From: Candidatus Omnitrophota bacterium
Lineage (GTDB): Bacteria; Omnitrophota; Gorgyraeia; Gygaellales; Profunditerraquicolaceae
Direction: 5' to 3'
Assembly (NCBI GenBank): GCA_016867005.1
Contig: VGKM01000015.1
Span: forward strand, 1 to 15,373
DNA: 15,373 nt
Shown: piece after piece, positions 8,218 through 14,820 of the stretch
Layout: each line of letters opens with the position of its first letter
Numbering within the stretch: the stretch's first letter is position 1
Notes under the pieces: model-generated
The model's input: the letters and a program-made list of their open reading frames with translations, nothing else
What the model was told of the DNA's origin: nothing
Database searches by the model: none
Made by a program: the position numbers and the translations under genes

Positions 8218-9330
8218 TCATCCCCTCTGGCTTGCTATTAACGCCTGCCCCAAAGAGACGCTTGCATCATTGGCAGGCAATTTTTTATGGACAAATACCC
8301 TGAACCCTCTTTTATATAATAAATCCGAACCGATACGAAGTAAAAGTTTATTTTGAAAAACGCCTCCGGATAAAACTACTTTATTTAAATGAAACTTTTT
8401 CTTTAACAAAATGCACATTTTACCAATCATCTCTGCCGCGGTCAAGTGGACCCGATACGCGATTTTCTCTTCTTTCTCCCGCGATTTTAAATCTTCGACT
8501 ATATTTTTAAACATCGGGCCAGGGTCAATAATAAATTGGGAGCCGATCCTGTCTATTCTAAAAGGATAGTGCGTACTGCGCCCAAAAAAACGGCCGGCCG
8601 ATCTTTCCAGTGCCATCGGCAGGGCTGCTTCAAAATCAGTTTTCTGCTTTGCAAGCACGATACAGGCAGCTGCATCAAAAAGCCTGCCCATGCTGCTTGT
8701 AGGGATGGAATTAAAACCCGATAGATACATCTTCTTCAATACCAGCCAATGCTTCCTGTTAAAATTCTTTATAAAACCTATACCCAATTTCAAGAAACTG
8801 TCTTTATATACCGTAAAAAGCCACGCCGCAGCCACTCTTGCCGGCTCAAGCACGGCTTTATCCATGCCCAAAAGAGGGATATCTTTCAGGCTGCCGGCCC
8901 TTGTGTAACTTTTGTACTCACAGATTAAAAACTCGCCTCCCCAAATCCGGTTGTCTGCCCCCAACCCCGCACCATCAAAAGCAACCCCGATTACTTTCTG
9001 ATCCTTCAGGCCGTTTTCTGCCATGCAGGAAACAATGTGGGCATGATGATGCTGCACAGTTTGTAAGCTGCAACTTGCAGCTTGCAGCTTGTAAGCATAT
9101 TTAGTAGATTGATAGCCAGGATGCAAGTCGTGGGCGATAACTTTAGGGCCTTTTTTTAGAAAACACCACAGATCTTTTTCGAAATCGGCACGATCCTTCG
9201 GGCTGTCAAGGTCGGCATGAACAGGGCTAAGCCATGCCGAGTTACCTTTTACAAAACAAACCGTATTTTTGGTTTGCGGGCCCAAAGCTAAAACTGTTTT
9301 TTTAATTTTAAAAGGCAGCTTAATGCGCAT
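8218..9330 (-). CDS. hypF: HypF-like carbamoyltransferase, Kae1-like domain only (370 aa)
   Basis: HypF makes the cyanide ligands of NiFe-hydrogenase from carbamoyl phosphate. This protein covers only the C-terminal Kae1-like half: VLALGPQTKNTVCFVKG (13-29), AHDLHPGYQSTKYA (66-79), VQHHHAHIVSCMAE (92-105) with metal-binding histidines, VAFDGAGLGADNRIWGGEFL (116-135), SSMGRLFDAAA, LSGGVFQNKLLL and PANDASVSLGQA. The acylphosphatase, zinc-finger and YrdC domains of the usual ~750-residue HypF are absent, and no frame for them lies upstream, where the pabC-like gene overlaps by 11 bp. KLQAASCSLQ (81-90), just before the HHHAH motif, is encoded by a short repeat. It is either a split HypF with the N-terminal part elsewhere or a diverged enzyme. 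Confidence 0.9.
   Translation of the reverse strand: MRIKLPFKIKKTVLALGPQTKNTVCFVKGNSAWLSPVHADLDSPKDRADFEKDLWCFLKKGPKVIAHDLHPGYQSTKYAYKLQAASCSLQTVQHHHAHIVSCMAENGLKDQKVIGVAFDGAGLGADNRIWGGEFLICEYKSYTRAGSLKDIPLLGMDKAVLEPARVAAAWLFTVYKDSFLKLGIGFIKNFNRKHWLVLKKMYLSGFNSIPTSSMGRLFDAAACIVLAKQKTDFEAALPMALERSAGRFFGRSTHYPFRIDRIGSQFIIDPGPMFKNIVEDLKSREKEEKIAYRVHLTAAEMIGKMCILLKKKFHLNKVVLSGGVFQNKLLLRIGSDLLYKRGFRVFVHKKLPANDASVSLGQALIASQRG
9062..9096. repeat. Short repeat/near palindrome inside the hypF-like gene
   Basis: TTGCAGC occurs twice in a row and the block is nearly self-complementary (GTAAGCTGCAA against TTGCAGCTTGTAA). It encodes YKLQAASCSLQ immediately before the HHHAH motif, where normal HypF has a shorter linker. 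Confidence 0.7.
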
Positions 9331-10075
9331 TTAAAATAGAGTTATATTTATTAATAAAAATTTTTGTCATCTTGGCGTTTTTAACCCCGATTTTCTTCCC
9401 GTTTAACCTCGACAAAGGCATTATCCCCATTAAAGAATTGGTCAGAAAGACCTCTTCTGCTTCATAAAGGTCTCGCGGGCTGAATTTCCCCTCGGTAACC
9501 TTGATTTTCTCGGCTTTAGCCAGGTCAATCACCAGTTTTCGCGTGATCCCATTAAGGCAGCCGCATGATACGGAAGGAGTAAAAAGTTCTTTGCCTTTCA
9601 CAAAAAACACATTGGTGCGCGAACCCTCGGTGATACTTCCGTGTTTATTCAGGATAACCGCCTCGTCGGCTCCTTTTTCTTTTGCCTCGGCAAATGCGCT
9701 TTCATAAAGAAAGCGCTTGGTAGATTTCATTTGTGCCAGATACGGGTCCAGCTGCCGGAATTTTGAAACAATGGCCTTAAACCCCATGGAATACTTTTGC
9801 TTTGAGTATGGCTTATAAACTTTTACGATTATAAAACAACTGCACTTGTTGTCCGCCGCACCCAAGAGGATCAATTTTATGTAGGCATCTTTAAAATTAT
9901 TTATTTTCACGGCCTTATTGATCATTGCCTTGAGGCGCCGGGGATTAAACGGCATTTTAAGGCCTGCGAGCTCCGCGGATTTCCTTAATCGCAAAAGATG
10001 CTCATTAAGATAAATAATACGGCCTTTATAGGAACGCACTGTTTCAAACAGGCCGAAATTATATGTTTCTTTCAT
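9320..10075 (-). CDS. pabC: Class IV aminotransferase, probable aminodeoxychorismate lyase (251 aa)
   Basis: A pyridoxal-phosphate fold-type IV enzyme. Beside pabB, the likely reaction is release of pyruvate from 4-amino-4-deoxychorismate to give 4-aminobenzoate for folate. Motifs: FGLFETVRSYKG (7-18), MKSTKRFLYE (116-125) with the probable PLP lysine Lys117, GSITEGSRTNVFFVK (146-160) with Glu150, and YEAEEVFLTNSLMGIMPL (204-221). A TTG seven codons earlier (10096) could open the frame, but the ATG at 10075 has GGAAGGA five bases upstream and leaves a 2-bp gap from pabB. The N-terminus is shorter than usual before GLFET. A D-amino-acid or branched-chain aminotransferase is possible; the context favours PabC. 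Confidence 0.82.
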   Translation of the reverse strand: MKETYNFGLFETVRSYKGRIIYLNEHLLRLRKSAELAGLKMPFNPRRLKAMINKAVKINNFKDAYIKLILLGAADNKCSCFIIVKVYKPYSKQKYSMGFKAIVSKFRQLDPYLAQMKSTKRFLYESAFAEAKEKGADEAVILNKHGSITEGSRTNVFFVKGKELFTPSVSCGCLNGITRKLVIDLAKAEKIKVTEGKFSPRDLYEAEEVFLTNSLMGIMPLSRLNGKKIGVKNAKMTKIFINKYNSILNAH

Positions 10076-10077
10076 GT

Positions 10078-11454
10078 CTATCCTTCCCGCGGACAACCAA
10101 TACCTAACGCAGACAGCATCCCTTGCGCCTTAACCAGGGTTTCCTTGTATTCTTCCTCCGGAGAAGAATCGGCGACTATTCCGCCTCCGGCCCCGAAATA
10201 AACGGCGTTATTTTTTTTCAGGATTGTCCTGATCAAAATATTAAAATCCATTTCGCCGGAAAAACTAAGATACCCCAAGGCCCCGGTATAAATGGAGCGC
10301 CTGTCCGGCTCAAGCTCGTCAATAATTTCCATGGCCCGGATCTTCGGGCAGCCGGTGATGGAGCCGCCGGGAAAACAGGCCTGAAGCAGGTCTACCCTGT
10401 CTTTATCAACAAACAACTCCCCTTCTATTGTGGCCGTGGTCTGAAAAACCGTGCTGTAGGTTTCAATTTCCCTCAAATTAGTGACTTTTATTGATTCGTA
10501 ACTGCAGACCTTGCCCAGGTCATTGCGCTCTAAGTCGACGATCATCATCAATTCCGCTTTGTCCTTGGCGCTGTTTTTCAGCTCGTTTTTTAAAACACTG
10601 TCCTGTTTTTTATCCTTGCCGCGGGGGCGCGTACCTTTCATCGGCTGAGTAATGGCCTTCCTGCCTTCTAAAGCCAAAAACCTTTCGGGGGAAGAGCTTA
10701 AAATTTCAAAATCCCCTCCTGATAAATAGGCGTTAAAACATGCGGGGCTCCCATTGCGCAATCTCCGGTAAATTTCTACTCCCGGTAAATTGCTTTTTGT
10801 TTCAAACCTCTGGGAAAGGTTTACCTGATAAATATCCCCCTGCCGGATGTATTCTTTGGACCTTTTAATTGCGTTTATATATTCATTCTTGGTAAAGTTT
10901 GACTCAAAAGAACCGGAGCCGGGAATATGTTTTGTTTTCTGGCAAGGGGCAAAACAGCTGCCGATGCCTTTGATTATATTTTCAACTCTGCGCAAGTTCT
11001 CTCTGGCAAGGACGCCTGATAAATGCCCGCCTTTTTCCGGGGCCCCTGAACAAGCAATATAAAGGAGTGATTTTAAATGGTCGATAATTACGACTTTGTT
11101 ATAAAAACCAAAGGCGCAATCAGGAATGCCCGGGCCTGGCTTTGGCTGCCGGTTTTTTAATTTATCTTCCAGGATAAAACCCAGGTCATAAGCAAGATAG
11201 CCGACTGCCCCTCCTAAAAAAGGCGGAGCCCCTTTTGCGGAAGTATTTTTGTATTGCTCCAAATTCCTACGCAGGGCACCAAAAGGATTTTGACCTTTGG
11301 TTTCTAAAACCAGATAGGGCTCAATGCCTAAAAAAGAATATCTTCCTCTCAGGCTGGAATCCAGAAAGAAACAGCGCTCTTTCTTGCTTAAGGCCTCAAA
11401 GACCTGAAATGGCCTGAGTTTTAATTTATATGATTTCAAGATGCAAGATGCCAT
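10078..11454 (-). CDS. pabB: Aminodeoxychorismate synthase component I (458 aa)
   Basis: Chorismate-binding enzyme that aminates chorismate to 4-amino-4-deoxychorismate in the folate pathway. The C-terminal catalytic domain shows YIRQGDIYQVNLSQRF (202-217), SSSPERFLAL (253-262), QPMKGTRPRGKD (270-281), ELMMIVDLERNDLGKVC (301-317), FPGGSITGCPKIRAME (361-376), YTGALGYLSFSGEMDFNI (389-406) and FGAGGGIVADSSPEEEY (420-436). The lysine in PMKGT (Lys273) is the PabB nucleophile; anthranilate synthase has Ala there, so pabB is preferred over trpE. The N-terminal domain (1-150) includes GRYSFLGIEP. The glutaminase partner PabA is not in the window. It overlaps the exonuclease gene upstream by 29 bp. 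Confidence 0.95.
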   Translation of the reverse strand: MASCILKSYKLKLRPFQVFEALSKKERCFFLDSSLRGRYSFLGIEPYLVLETKGQNPFGALRRNLEQYKNTSAKGAPPFLGGAVGYLAYDLGFILEDKLKNRQPKPGPGIPDCAFGFYNKVVIIDHLKSLLYIACSGAPEKGGHLSGVLARENLRRVENIIKGIGSCFAPCQKTKHIPGSGSFESNFTKNEYINAIKRSKEYIRQGDIYQVNLSQRFETKSNLPGVEIYRRLRNGSPACFNAYLSGGDFEILSSSPERFLALEGRKAITQPMKGTRPRGKDKKQDSVLKNELKNSAKDKAELMMIVDLERNDLGKVCSYESIKVTNLREIETYSTVFQTTATIEGELFVDKDRVDLLQACFPGGSITGCPKIRAMEIIDELEPDRRSIYTGALGYLSFSGEMDFNILIRTILKKNNAVYFGAGGGIVADSSPEEEYKETLVKAQGMLSALGIGCPREG

Positions 11455-12247
11455 CTATCCTGAACGACCTTTCTTCATTGCGCAAACAACAAAAACCCAC
11501 AAGGTAGGTTTTTCCGGATTCCTGCCTGATCTCCTTAGGCAGCACTTCCCGCTCGGTAAGCTGGGCGCTGGTTGAGGAAAGATATTTTATTTTAAGCTTT
11601 ACCCCCAGGTCAATTGCTTCCTGGATCTGTGCCAGGCGTTCATTCTGCATATTGTTTAAAAATACAGGGTCGATACTAAACAGCCCGGCGAAATTCTTAA
11701 AATCATCCACGCCTTTTGTTTTAAGGATCTCTCTTAATTTATTAAATACCCCCAAGGTCATTTCTACGTCTTCTAACGCGCGGTGCTTCTGCTGCTGCCT
11801 GACTCCCATCTTTTCGGCAACAAACCAGAGCGCATAACGCTGGAGCCCGGGTACAAGGCGCCTGGCCATTTTTAAAACATCTACGATCATCGTGCCCTGA
11901 GGCAGCGCCAAAGAATGCATAGCCAGTTCATTATTCAAGAACTCTAGGTCAAAAGGGGCATTGTAAGAACAAAGGCAGCTGCCTTCAATAAATTTTATAA
12001 ATTGCGGGGCGATTTGCGCGATAGTAGGCGCGCCTTCCAGCATTTCCTGGCTGATATGGTTTACGGCAAATGCCGCTTCTGAAATCTTCCTGCCCGGATT
12101 AACCAGGCTTTCAAAAGAAGCGCTCTTTTCCCCGGCCTTAAACCTTATTGCCGCAATTTCCACGATCCTGTCCCCTGCGCGCGGCTCAAGGCCCGTGGTC
12201 TCCGTATCAAAAATCGTAAACTCTACTTCGTCGATTAACCTATCCAT
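11426..12247 (-). CDS. DnaQ-like 3'-5' exonuclease with C-terminal WYL domain (273 aa)
   Basis: Residues 8-175 form a DEDDh exonuclease like the DNA polymerase III epsilon subunit: FDTETTGLEP (Asp14, Glu16), CSYNAPFDLEFLN (Asp100) and KHRALEDVEMT (His155, Asp160), so all five catalytic positions are present. After a helical linker, residues about 205-273 look like a WYL domain (AIDLGVKLKIKYLSS, TEREVLPKEI, KTYLVGFCCLRNEERSFRIDGI), with TYL in place of WYL. WYL domains bind single-stranded nucleic acid or nucleotide ligands and usually sit on transcription factors or defence proteins, so this may be a ligand- or ssDNA-sensing nuclease rather than the replicative proofreader. It is the first gene of the long operon; the ribosome binding site is weak. 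Confidence 0.87.
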   Translation of the reverse strand: MDRLIDEVEFTIFDTETTGLEPRAGDRIVEIAAIRFKAGEKSASFESLVNPGRKISEAAFAVNHISQEMLEGAPTIAQIAPQFIKFIEGSCLCSYNAPFDLEFLNNELAMHSLALPQGTMIVDVLKMARRLVPGLQRYALWFVAEKMGVRQQQKHRALEDVEMTLGVFNKLREILKTKGVDDFKNFAGLFSIDPVFLNNMQNERLAQIQEAIDLGVKLKIKYLSSTSAQLTEREVLPKEIRQESGKTYLVGFCCLRNEERSFRIDGILHLEII

Positions 12248-12268
12248 AATTTAGCTGTTAGATTTTGC

Positions 12269-12297
12269 CCTTTCTATCGTCTATTATAGTAGAAAGG
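12269..12297. repeat. 8-bp inverted repeat in the divergent promoter region
   Basis: CCTTTCTA (12269-12276) and TAGAAAGG (12290-12297) are perfect inverted copies separated by 13 bp, flanking the minus-strand TATAAT. On the plus strand the same stretch contains TATTAT (12282-12287), a possible -10 for the ORF6N gene. It could be an operator for a regulator of both directions; ORF6N itself is a candidate by position only. Confidence 0.4.
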
Positions 12298-12310
12298 AGG
12301 TAATCATCAA
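12283..12310 (-). promoter_or_regulatory. Probable sigma70 promoter of the long minus-strand operon
   Basis: Read on the minus strand, TTGATG (12310-12305) is followed after 16 bases by a perfect TATAAT (12288-12283). Transcription would start near 12276 and give a leader of about 30 nt before the exonuclease ATG at 12247. It is the only good promoter match I see upstream of the eleven-gene run. The -10 box falls inside an inverted repeat (12269-12297). Confidence 0.6.
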
Positions 12311-12346
12311 AGGATTAATGCCTGATACAAATTAAACTAACTCACC

Positions 12347-12355
12347 AAAAGGAGG
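12347..12355 (+). promoter_or_regulatory. Strong ribosome binding site of the ORF6N gene
   Basis: AAAAGGAGG stands six bases before the ATG at 12362 and fixes that start. A second near-perfect Shine-Dalgarno, AAAGGAGGTAATC, lies further upstream at 12293-12305 without a credible gene after it, so the leader carries two ribosome-binding stretches. Confidence 0.8.
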
Positions 12356-12361
12356 ACTCAA

Positions 12362-12871
12362 ATGTCAGATACAATCTCTATAGAAGTTATTATGTCTAAA
12401 ATCTTCGCGGTGCGCGGTAGACGCATAATGCTGGATAAAGACCTAGCTCAAATTTATCAAGTATCAACTAAAGCACTCATCCAAGCAGTTAAAAGAAACA
12501 TAAAACGCTTTCCGGAAGACTTTATGTATCTGCTTACACAAGAAGAAGTTGCAAACTTGAGGTCACAATTTGTGACCTCAAGTTGGGGCGGCAGAAGATA
12601 TCTGCCTTATGCTTTCACCGAACAAGGCGTTGCCATGCTTTCCAGCGTCTTAAACAGCGACTGCGCTATTATGGTAAATATTCAAATTATGCGCGCATTC
12701 ACTAAACTAAGAGAAATATTGCTGACTCACAAAGAACTTATAAAGAAATTAGAAGAGCTTGAAAAGCGCCTTGATAAACATGACGTGGAAATCCAGGCAA
12801 TATTTGATTGCCTGAGGCAGCTTGCCATGCCGCCTGATGAGCCCAAGCGCGCAATCGGGTTTCATGCTTGA
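12362..12871 (+). CDS. ORF6N-domain DNA-binding protein (169 aa)
   Basis: The only convincing plus-strand gene. Residues 5 to about 95 match the ORF6N domain, a KilA-N-like module found in phage and mobile-element proteins: IFAVRGRRIMLDKDLAQIY (14-32), VKRNIKRFPEDFMYLLT (43-59), and SSWGGRRYLPYAFTEQGVAM (73-92). Residues 112-150 form a coiled coil (RAFTKLREILLTHKELIKKL), probably for dimerisation. The domain is thought to bind DNA; its role in bacterial chromosomes is not settled. The reading frame contains a perfect 31-bp palindrome encoding NLRSQFVTS. It stands alone between two minus-strand operons and next to a large foldback, suggesting a mobile origin. Confidence 0.92.
   Translation: MSDTISIEVIMSKIFAVRGRRIMLDKDLAQIYQVSTKALIQAVKRNIKRFPEDFMYLLTQEEVANLRSQFVTSSWGGRRYLPYAFTEQGVAMLSSVLNSDCAIMVNIQIMRAFTKLREILLTHKELIKKLEELEKRLDKHDVEIQAIFDCLRQLAMPPDEPKRAIGFHA
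12554..12584. repeat. Perfect 31-bp palindrome inside the ORF6N gene
   Basis: AACTTGAGGTCACAA (12554-12568) is followed by one T and then its exact reverse complement (12570-12584), giving 15-bp arms with no mismatch. It lies in frame and encodes NLRSQFVTS between the two halves of the ORF6N domain. Dyad sites of this size suit a dimeric DNA-binding protein. The core TCACAA-T-TTGTGA is an everted arrangement of CRP/Rex-like half sites. Confidence 0.9.
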
Positions 12872-12912
12872 GCTCTATGAATCTGTTGTATTTTCTCGCT
12901 CTTATCAAGTCT

Positions 12913-13094
12913 AGCTTTATGGTTCTTGCTTCCGGCGCTGAAAATTTTTGCCGTCGGCTACGGTTTACTTCGTCGCTCCGGCTCCGCCTTGCCCTTTCGA
13001 GAACTCCTCCGCTCCTCGTAAACCCTTGCCGACTGGAAGTCAATAGATAGTGCCAAAAATTTTCTAATGCGCCTTCAGCAAAAACCATAAAGCT
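12913..13094. repeat. Large imperfect foldback (inverted repeat, ~180 bp)
   Basis: The outer arms AGCTTTATGGTTCTTGC (12913-12929) and the complement of 13078-13094 match at 16 of 17 positions. Further in, GGCGC and AAAATTTTTG segments also pair, and the innermost arms 12953-12968 and 13018-13033 match at 14 of 16. The unpaired centre is about 49 bp (12969-13017). Weaker similarity continues outward around ATGAATCT on both sides. This looks like a MITE-type or structured element rather than a simple terminator. Confidence 0.75.
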
Positions 13095-13236
13095 TAAGCC
13101 ATGCGCTCGAAACCGCACAAGATTCATTAAGAACAAACGTAACAATAATTTCTTAGCGATTGGCTTGGCTGTGTTTTTGCAAACCTTGCCTTCGCTTCCT
13201 ACCCTGCCCCAAGAGAGAATATTTGCGGGATACTCG

Positions 13237-13403
13237 GGGCGGGAGACGAGGCGCGATTTGAGCAGGGCGTAACGCAGGCCGAGCGGGCAAGGTTCACCCG
13301 CTAAAGGATAGTAGTGAGAGCGAGGCCGAGTAGCCGAGCGCGATTTTCCACGCTGGGGAAAATCGCGCGTCCCTGCGAAAACGCGCCTCGGCAGGACCCG
13401 CCC
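13237..13403. repeat. GC-rich nested stem structure
   Basis: GGGCGGG (13237-13243) pairs with CCCGCCC (13397-13403). CGAGGCGCG (13247-13255) pairs with 13382-13390, and CGCAGG (13273-13278) with 13372-13377, all consistent with one long closing stem. Inside are a hairpin GCGGG/CCCGC (13283-13301) and a perfect 12-bp hairpin GCGCGATTTTCC (13338-13349) with 13357-13368 and a 7-base loop. The layout resembles a branched structured RNA or a folded DNA repeat. No known RNA family is recognised. Confidence 0.55.
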
Positions 13404-13427
13404 TTTCTAGAGAACCCGCCAAAATCG

Positions 13428-14324
13428 CTATATCCCCCGTTTTACAATGAACGCCGGCACAAGTTTGACCGGATGATACGATAATTTTACGCGCTTTAGG
13501 TTCTCCAAGCCGGAATCATCCATGATATTTATGTACTTATTGCCGCTTAAATCGCGGCTGAACTGGCGGAAGATAAATTGCGCCAGGCCTTTGATAGTTA
13601 AATCGGTAATTTCATATAAAATGCAGAAAGTGTCTTTATTTAATTTGAACCCGAAGGTAAAACCTTTTATTTGGTTATCCACTTTGACCAAGCGCCCCGC
13701 ACAATTGAGATCCTTATAATTATTCAATAGCACTTTTAGCGACTTACGGCTATCCTCAAGCATAAACTGATAATAATCTTCTTTTCTGTTATGGCTGCGC
13801 TGCTCTGCCCATAAGTCGTATAATTTGAAACAGGCGTTTTTGTCCGTACTTTTATAAGGCGTGAAAGAAAATTTGCAGTGTTTCACAAAATAATTGCAGC
13901 TTGCCCGCTTGGACTTAAATGCATTGCCTTTTAACGCAGCCAAATCGCCCCGTAAGCAAACATAGTCGCTGGATTTTTGCTGAAAAACATACCCTGCCCT
14001 CTTATAAATTTCTAAATTCTTCTCCTCCGCGTTTTCAATGCGGGATAATTCCGGATTTTTGTTCAAGAAACTAAGGGCACTGAACGCGCCGGATAAGACC
14101 CTCGGAGTGATTTTTTTGGCAAGCGGCTCCAGATACAGGAAAGAACCGATCTTATCGGTAAAATAAACACACAGCGCTTCATCAATCACCTGCCACTGTA
14201 TCCGGAAAAATTCTTTCCAGATATAGATATTAGGAAAAGCATACACGGATAGTTCATGCCTGTATGCGCCTAAATATTTTTCAAATATTTTCTTATCCTT
14301 TAAGGATAAATTATTTAGTTTCAT
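13428..14324 (-). CDS. DUF2156 family protein (298 aa)
   Basis: Matches the DUF2156 family, whose fold is the GNAT-type double domain seen at the C-terminus of phosphatidylglycerol lysyltransferases. Visible family blocks: the N-terminal YRHELSVYAFPNIYIWKEFF (21-40), IENAEEKNLEIYKRAGY (96-112), SSDYVCLRGDLAALKG (118-133), YEITDLTIKGLAQFIFRQFS (237-256), and DDSGLENLKRVKLSYHPVKL (269-288). The activity is unknown; acyl or aminoacyl transfer is inferred from the fold. The first base overlaps the end of the upstream cysteine-cluster gene by 14 bp. It is the last gene of a three-gene operon whose first gene is a tRNA-binding protein, which would fit use of aminoacyl-tRNA, but this is speculation. 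Confidence 0.85.
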   Translation of the reverse strand: MKLNNLSLKDKKIFEKYLGAYRHELSVYAFPNIYIWKEFFRIQWQVIDEALCVYFTDKIGSFLYLEPLAKKITPRVLSGAFSALSFLNKNPELSRIENAEEKNLEIYKRAGYVFQQKSSDYVCLRGDLAALKGNAFKSKRASCNYFVKHCKFSFTPYKSTDKNACFKLYDLWAEQRSHNRKEDYYQFMLEDSRKSLKVLLNNYKDLNCAGRLVKVDNQIKGFTFGFKLNKDTFCILYEITDLTIKGLAQFIFRQFSRDLSGNKYINIMDDSGLENLKRVKLSYHPVKLVPAFIVKRGI

Positions 14325-14820
14325 CCTGAATATTTAATTCACAGCAATCGAGGGCGTCTTCGTAGGCCTGGATTAAATGAGGGTTTTCTTTTAAAACTCT
14401 AATAAACTTCGGAGAATTCAGGAATTCATCCAGATAATTGACGTATTCTTTAAATTCCCTGGAATCGGCCTTTTCTCTTGCATAAGGACAATTTAAATCA
14501 ACGGTCAAAAGAACTTTCTTGTTCCTGAAGGCAATAAGAAACGGGTACAATTGGCATTCAAACGGCCGCATCGCATAGATCTTGCATTTATTATCTGCAA
14601 CACTGAGGCAGGGGCAGAAAAACCCGTCTTTTCCTTCAATCGGCACAGGCACAATCCTTTTATTAAGCGAAAGGGAAAGCGCAGGGACCCCTTCTTTATC
14701 AACCAACGAGAGGATCTCTTCCTCCAAAAGGCAGGGCGACCACACGGAATCAGCTTCTTTAAACCTGCAGCAGCCGGAACACTTCAGGCAGGCCTCTTCA
14801 GGAACGAATTGTTTTATCAT
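14311..14820 (-). CDS. YkgJ-type cysteine-cluster protein (169 aa)
   Basis: Carries the CxxCxxCC signature CLKCSGCCRF (Cys11, Cys14, Cys17, Cys18), then FFCPCL (Cys69, Cys71), NKCKIYAMRPFECQLYPF (Cys79, Cys89) and NCPY (Cys111). This is the YkgJ zinc- or iron-chelating domain family, probably cytoplasmic, of unknown reaction. The ATG overlaps the stop of the upstream gene in ATGA, so translation is coupled, and its end overlaps the DUF2156 gene. Pairing of YkgJ-type and DUF2156 proteins suggests a shared task. Confidence 0.9.
   Translation of the reverse strand: MIKQFVPEEACLKCSGCCRFKEADSVWSPCLLEEEILSLVDKEGVPALSLSLNKRIVPVPIEGKDGFFCPCLSVADNKCKIYAMRPFECQLYPFLIAFRNKKVLLTVDLNCPYAREKADSREFKEYVNYLDEFLNSPKFIRVLKENPHLIQAYEDALDCCELNIQDETK

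Larger units (their letters stand above)
12872..13427. other. Gene-free stretch rich in inverted repeats
   Basis: No credible gene is present in these 556 bp. The longest frames here (60 residues plus, 135 residues minus) are Arg/Ser-rich, run through the inverted repeats, and one extends antisense into the ORF6N gene. The left half is a large imperfect foldback; the right half is GC-rich and folds into several nested stems. The base composition of 13200-13420 is visibly more GC-rich than the flanking genes. No classical T-tract terminator follows ORF6N or the DUF2156 gene. Confidence 0.7.

Noticed and set aside
10078..11454. trpE instead of pabB
   Set aside because: PMKGTRPRG carries the PabB lysine and the next gene is a pabC-type aminotransferase; no other tryptophan gene is nearby.
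12318..12335. Five-codon leader frame (MPDTN) before ORF6N
   Set aside because: It has an AAAGGA three bases upstream but is too short to judge; no attenuator-like structure or codon bias supports a leader peptide.
12738..13145. 135-residue minus-strand frame across the foldback
   Set aside because: It is antisense to the ORF6N end and runs through inverted repeats; the peptide is Arg/Ser-rich without a domain, and mirrors the plus-strand frame at 12868-13050 because of the palindrome.
13338..13368. 12-bp GC hairpin as terminator
   Set aside because: No T-run follows the stem on either strand, so it is not a rho-independent terminator.
12872..13427. CRISPR array or integron attC sites
   Set aside because: The repeats are inverted, not regularly spaced direct repeats, and no integrase, cas gene or attC core pattern was seen.
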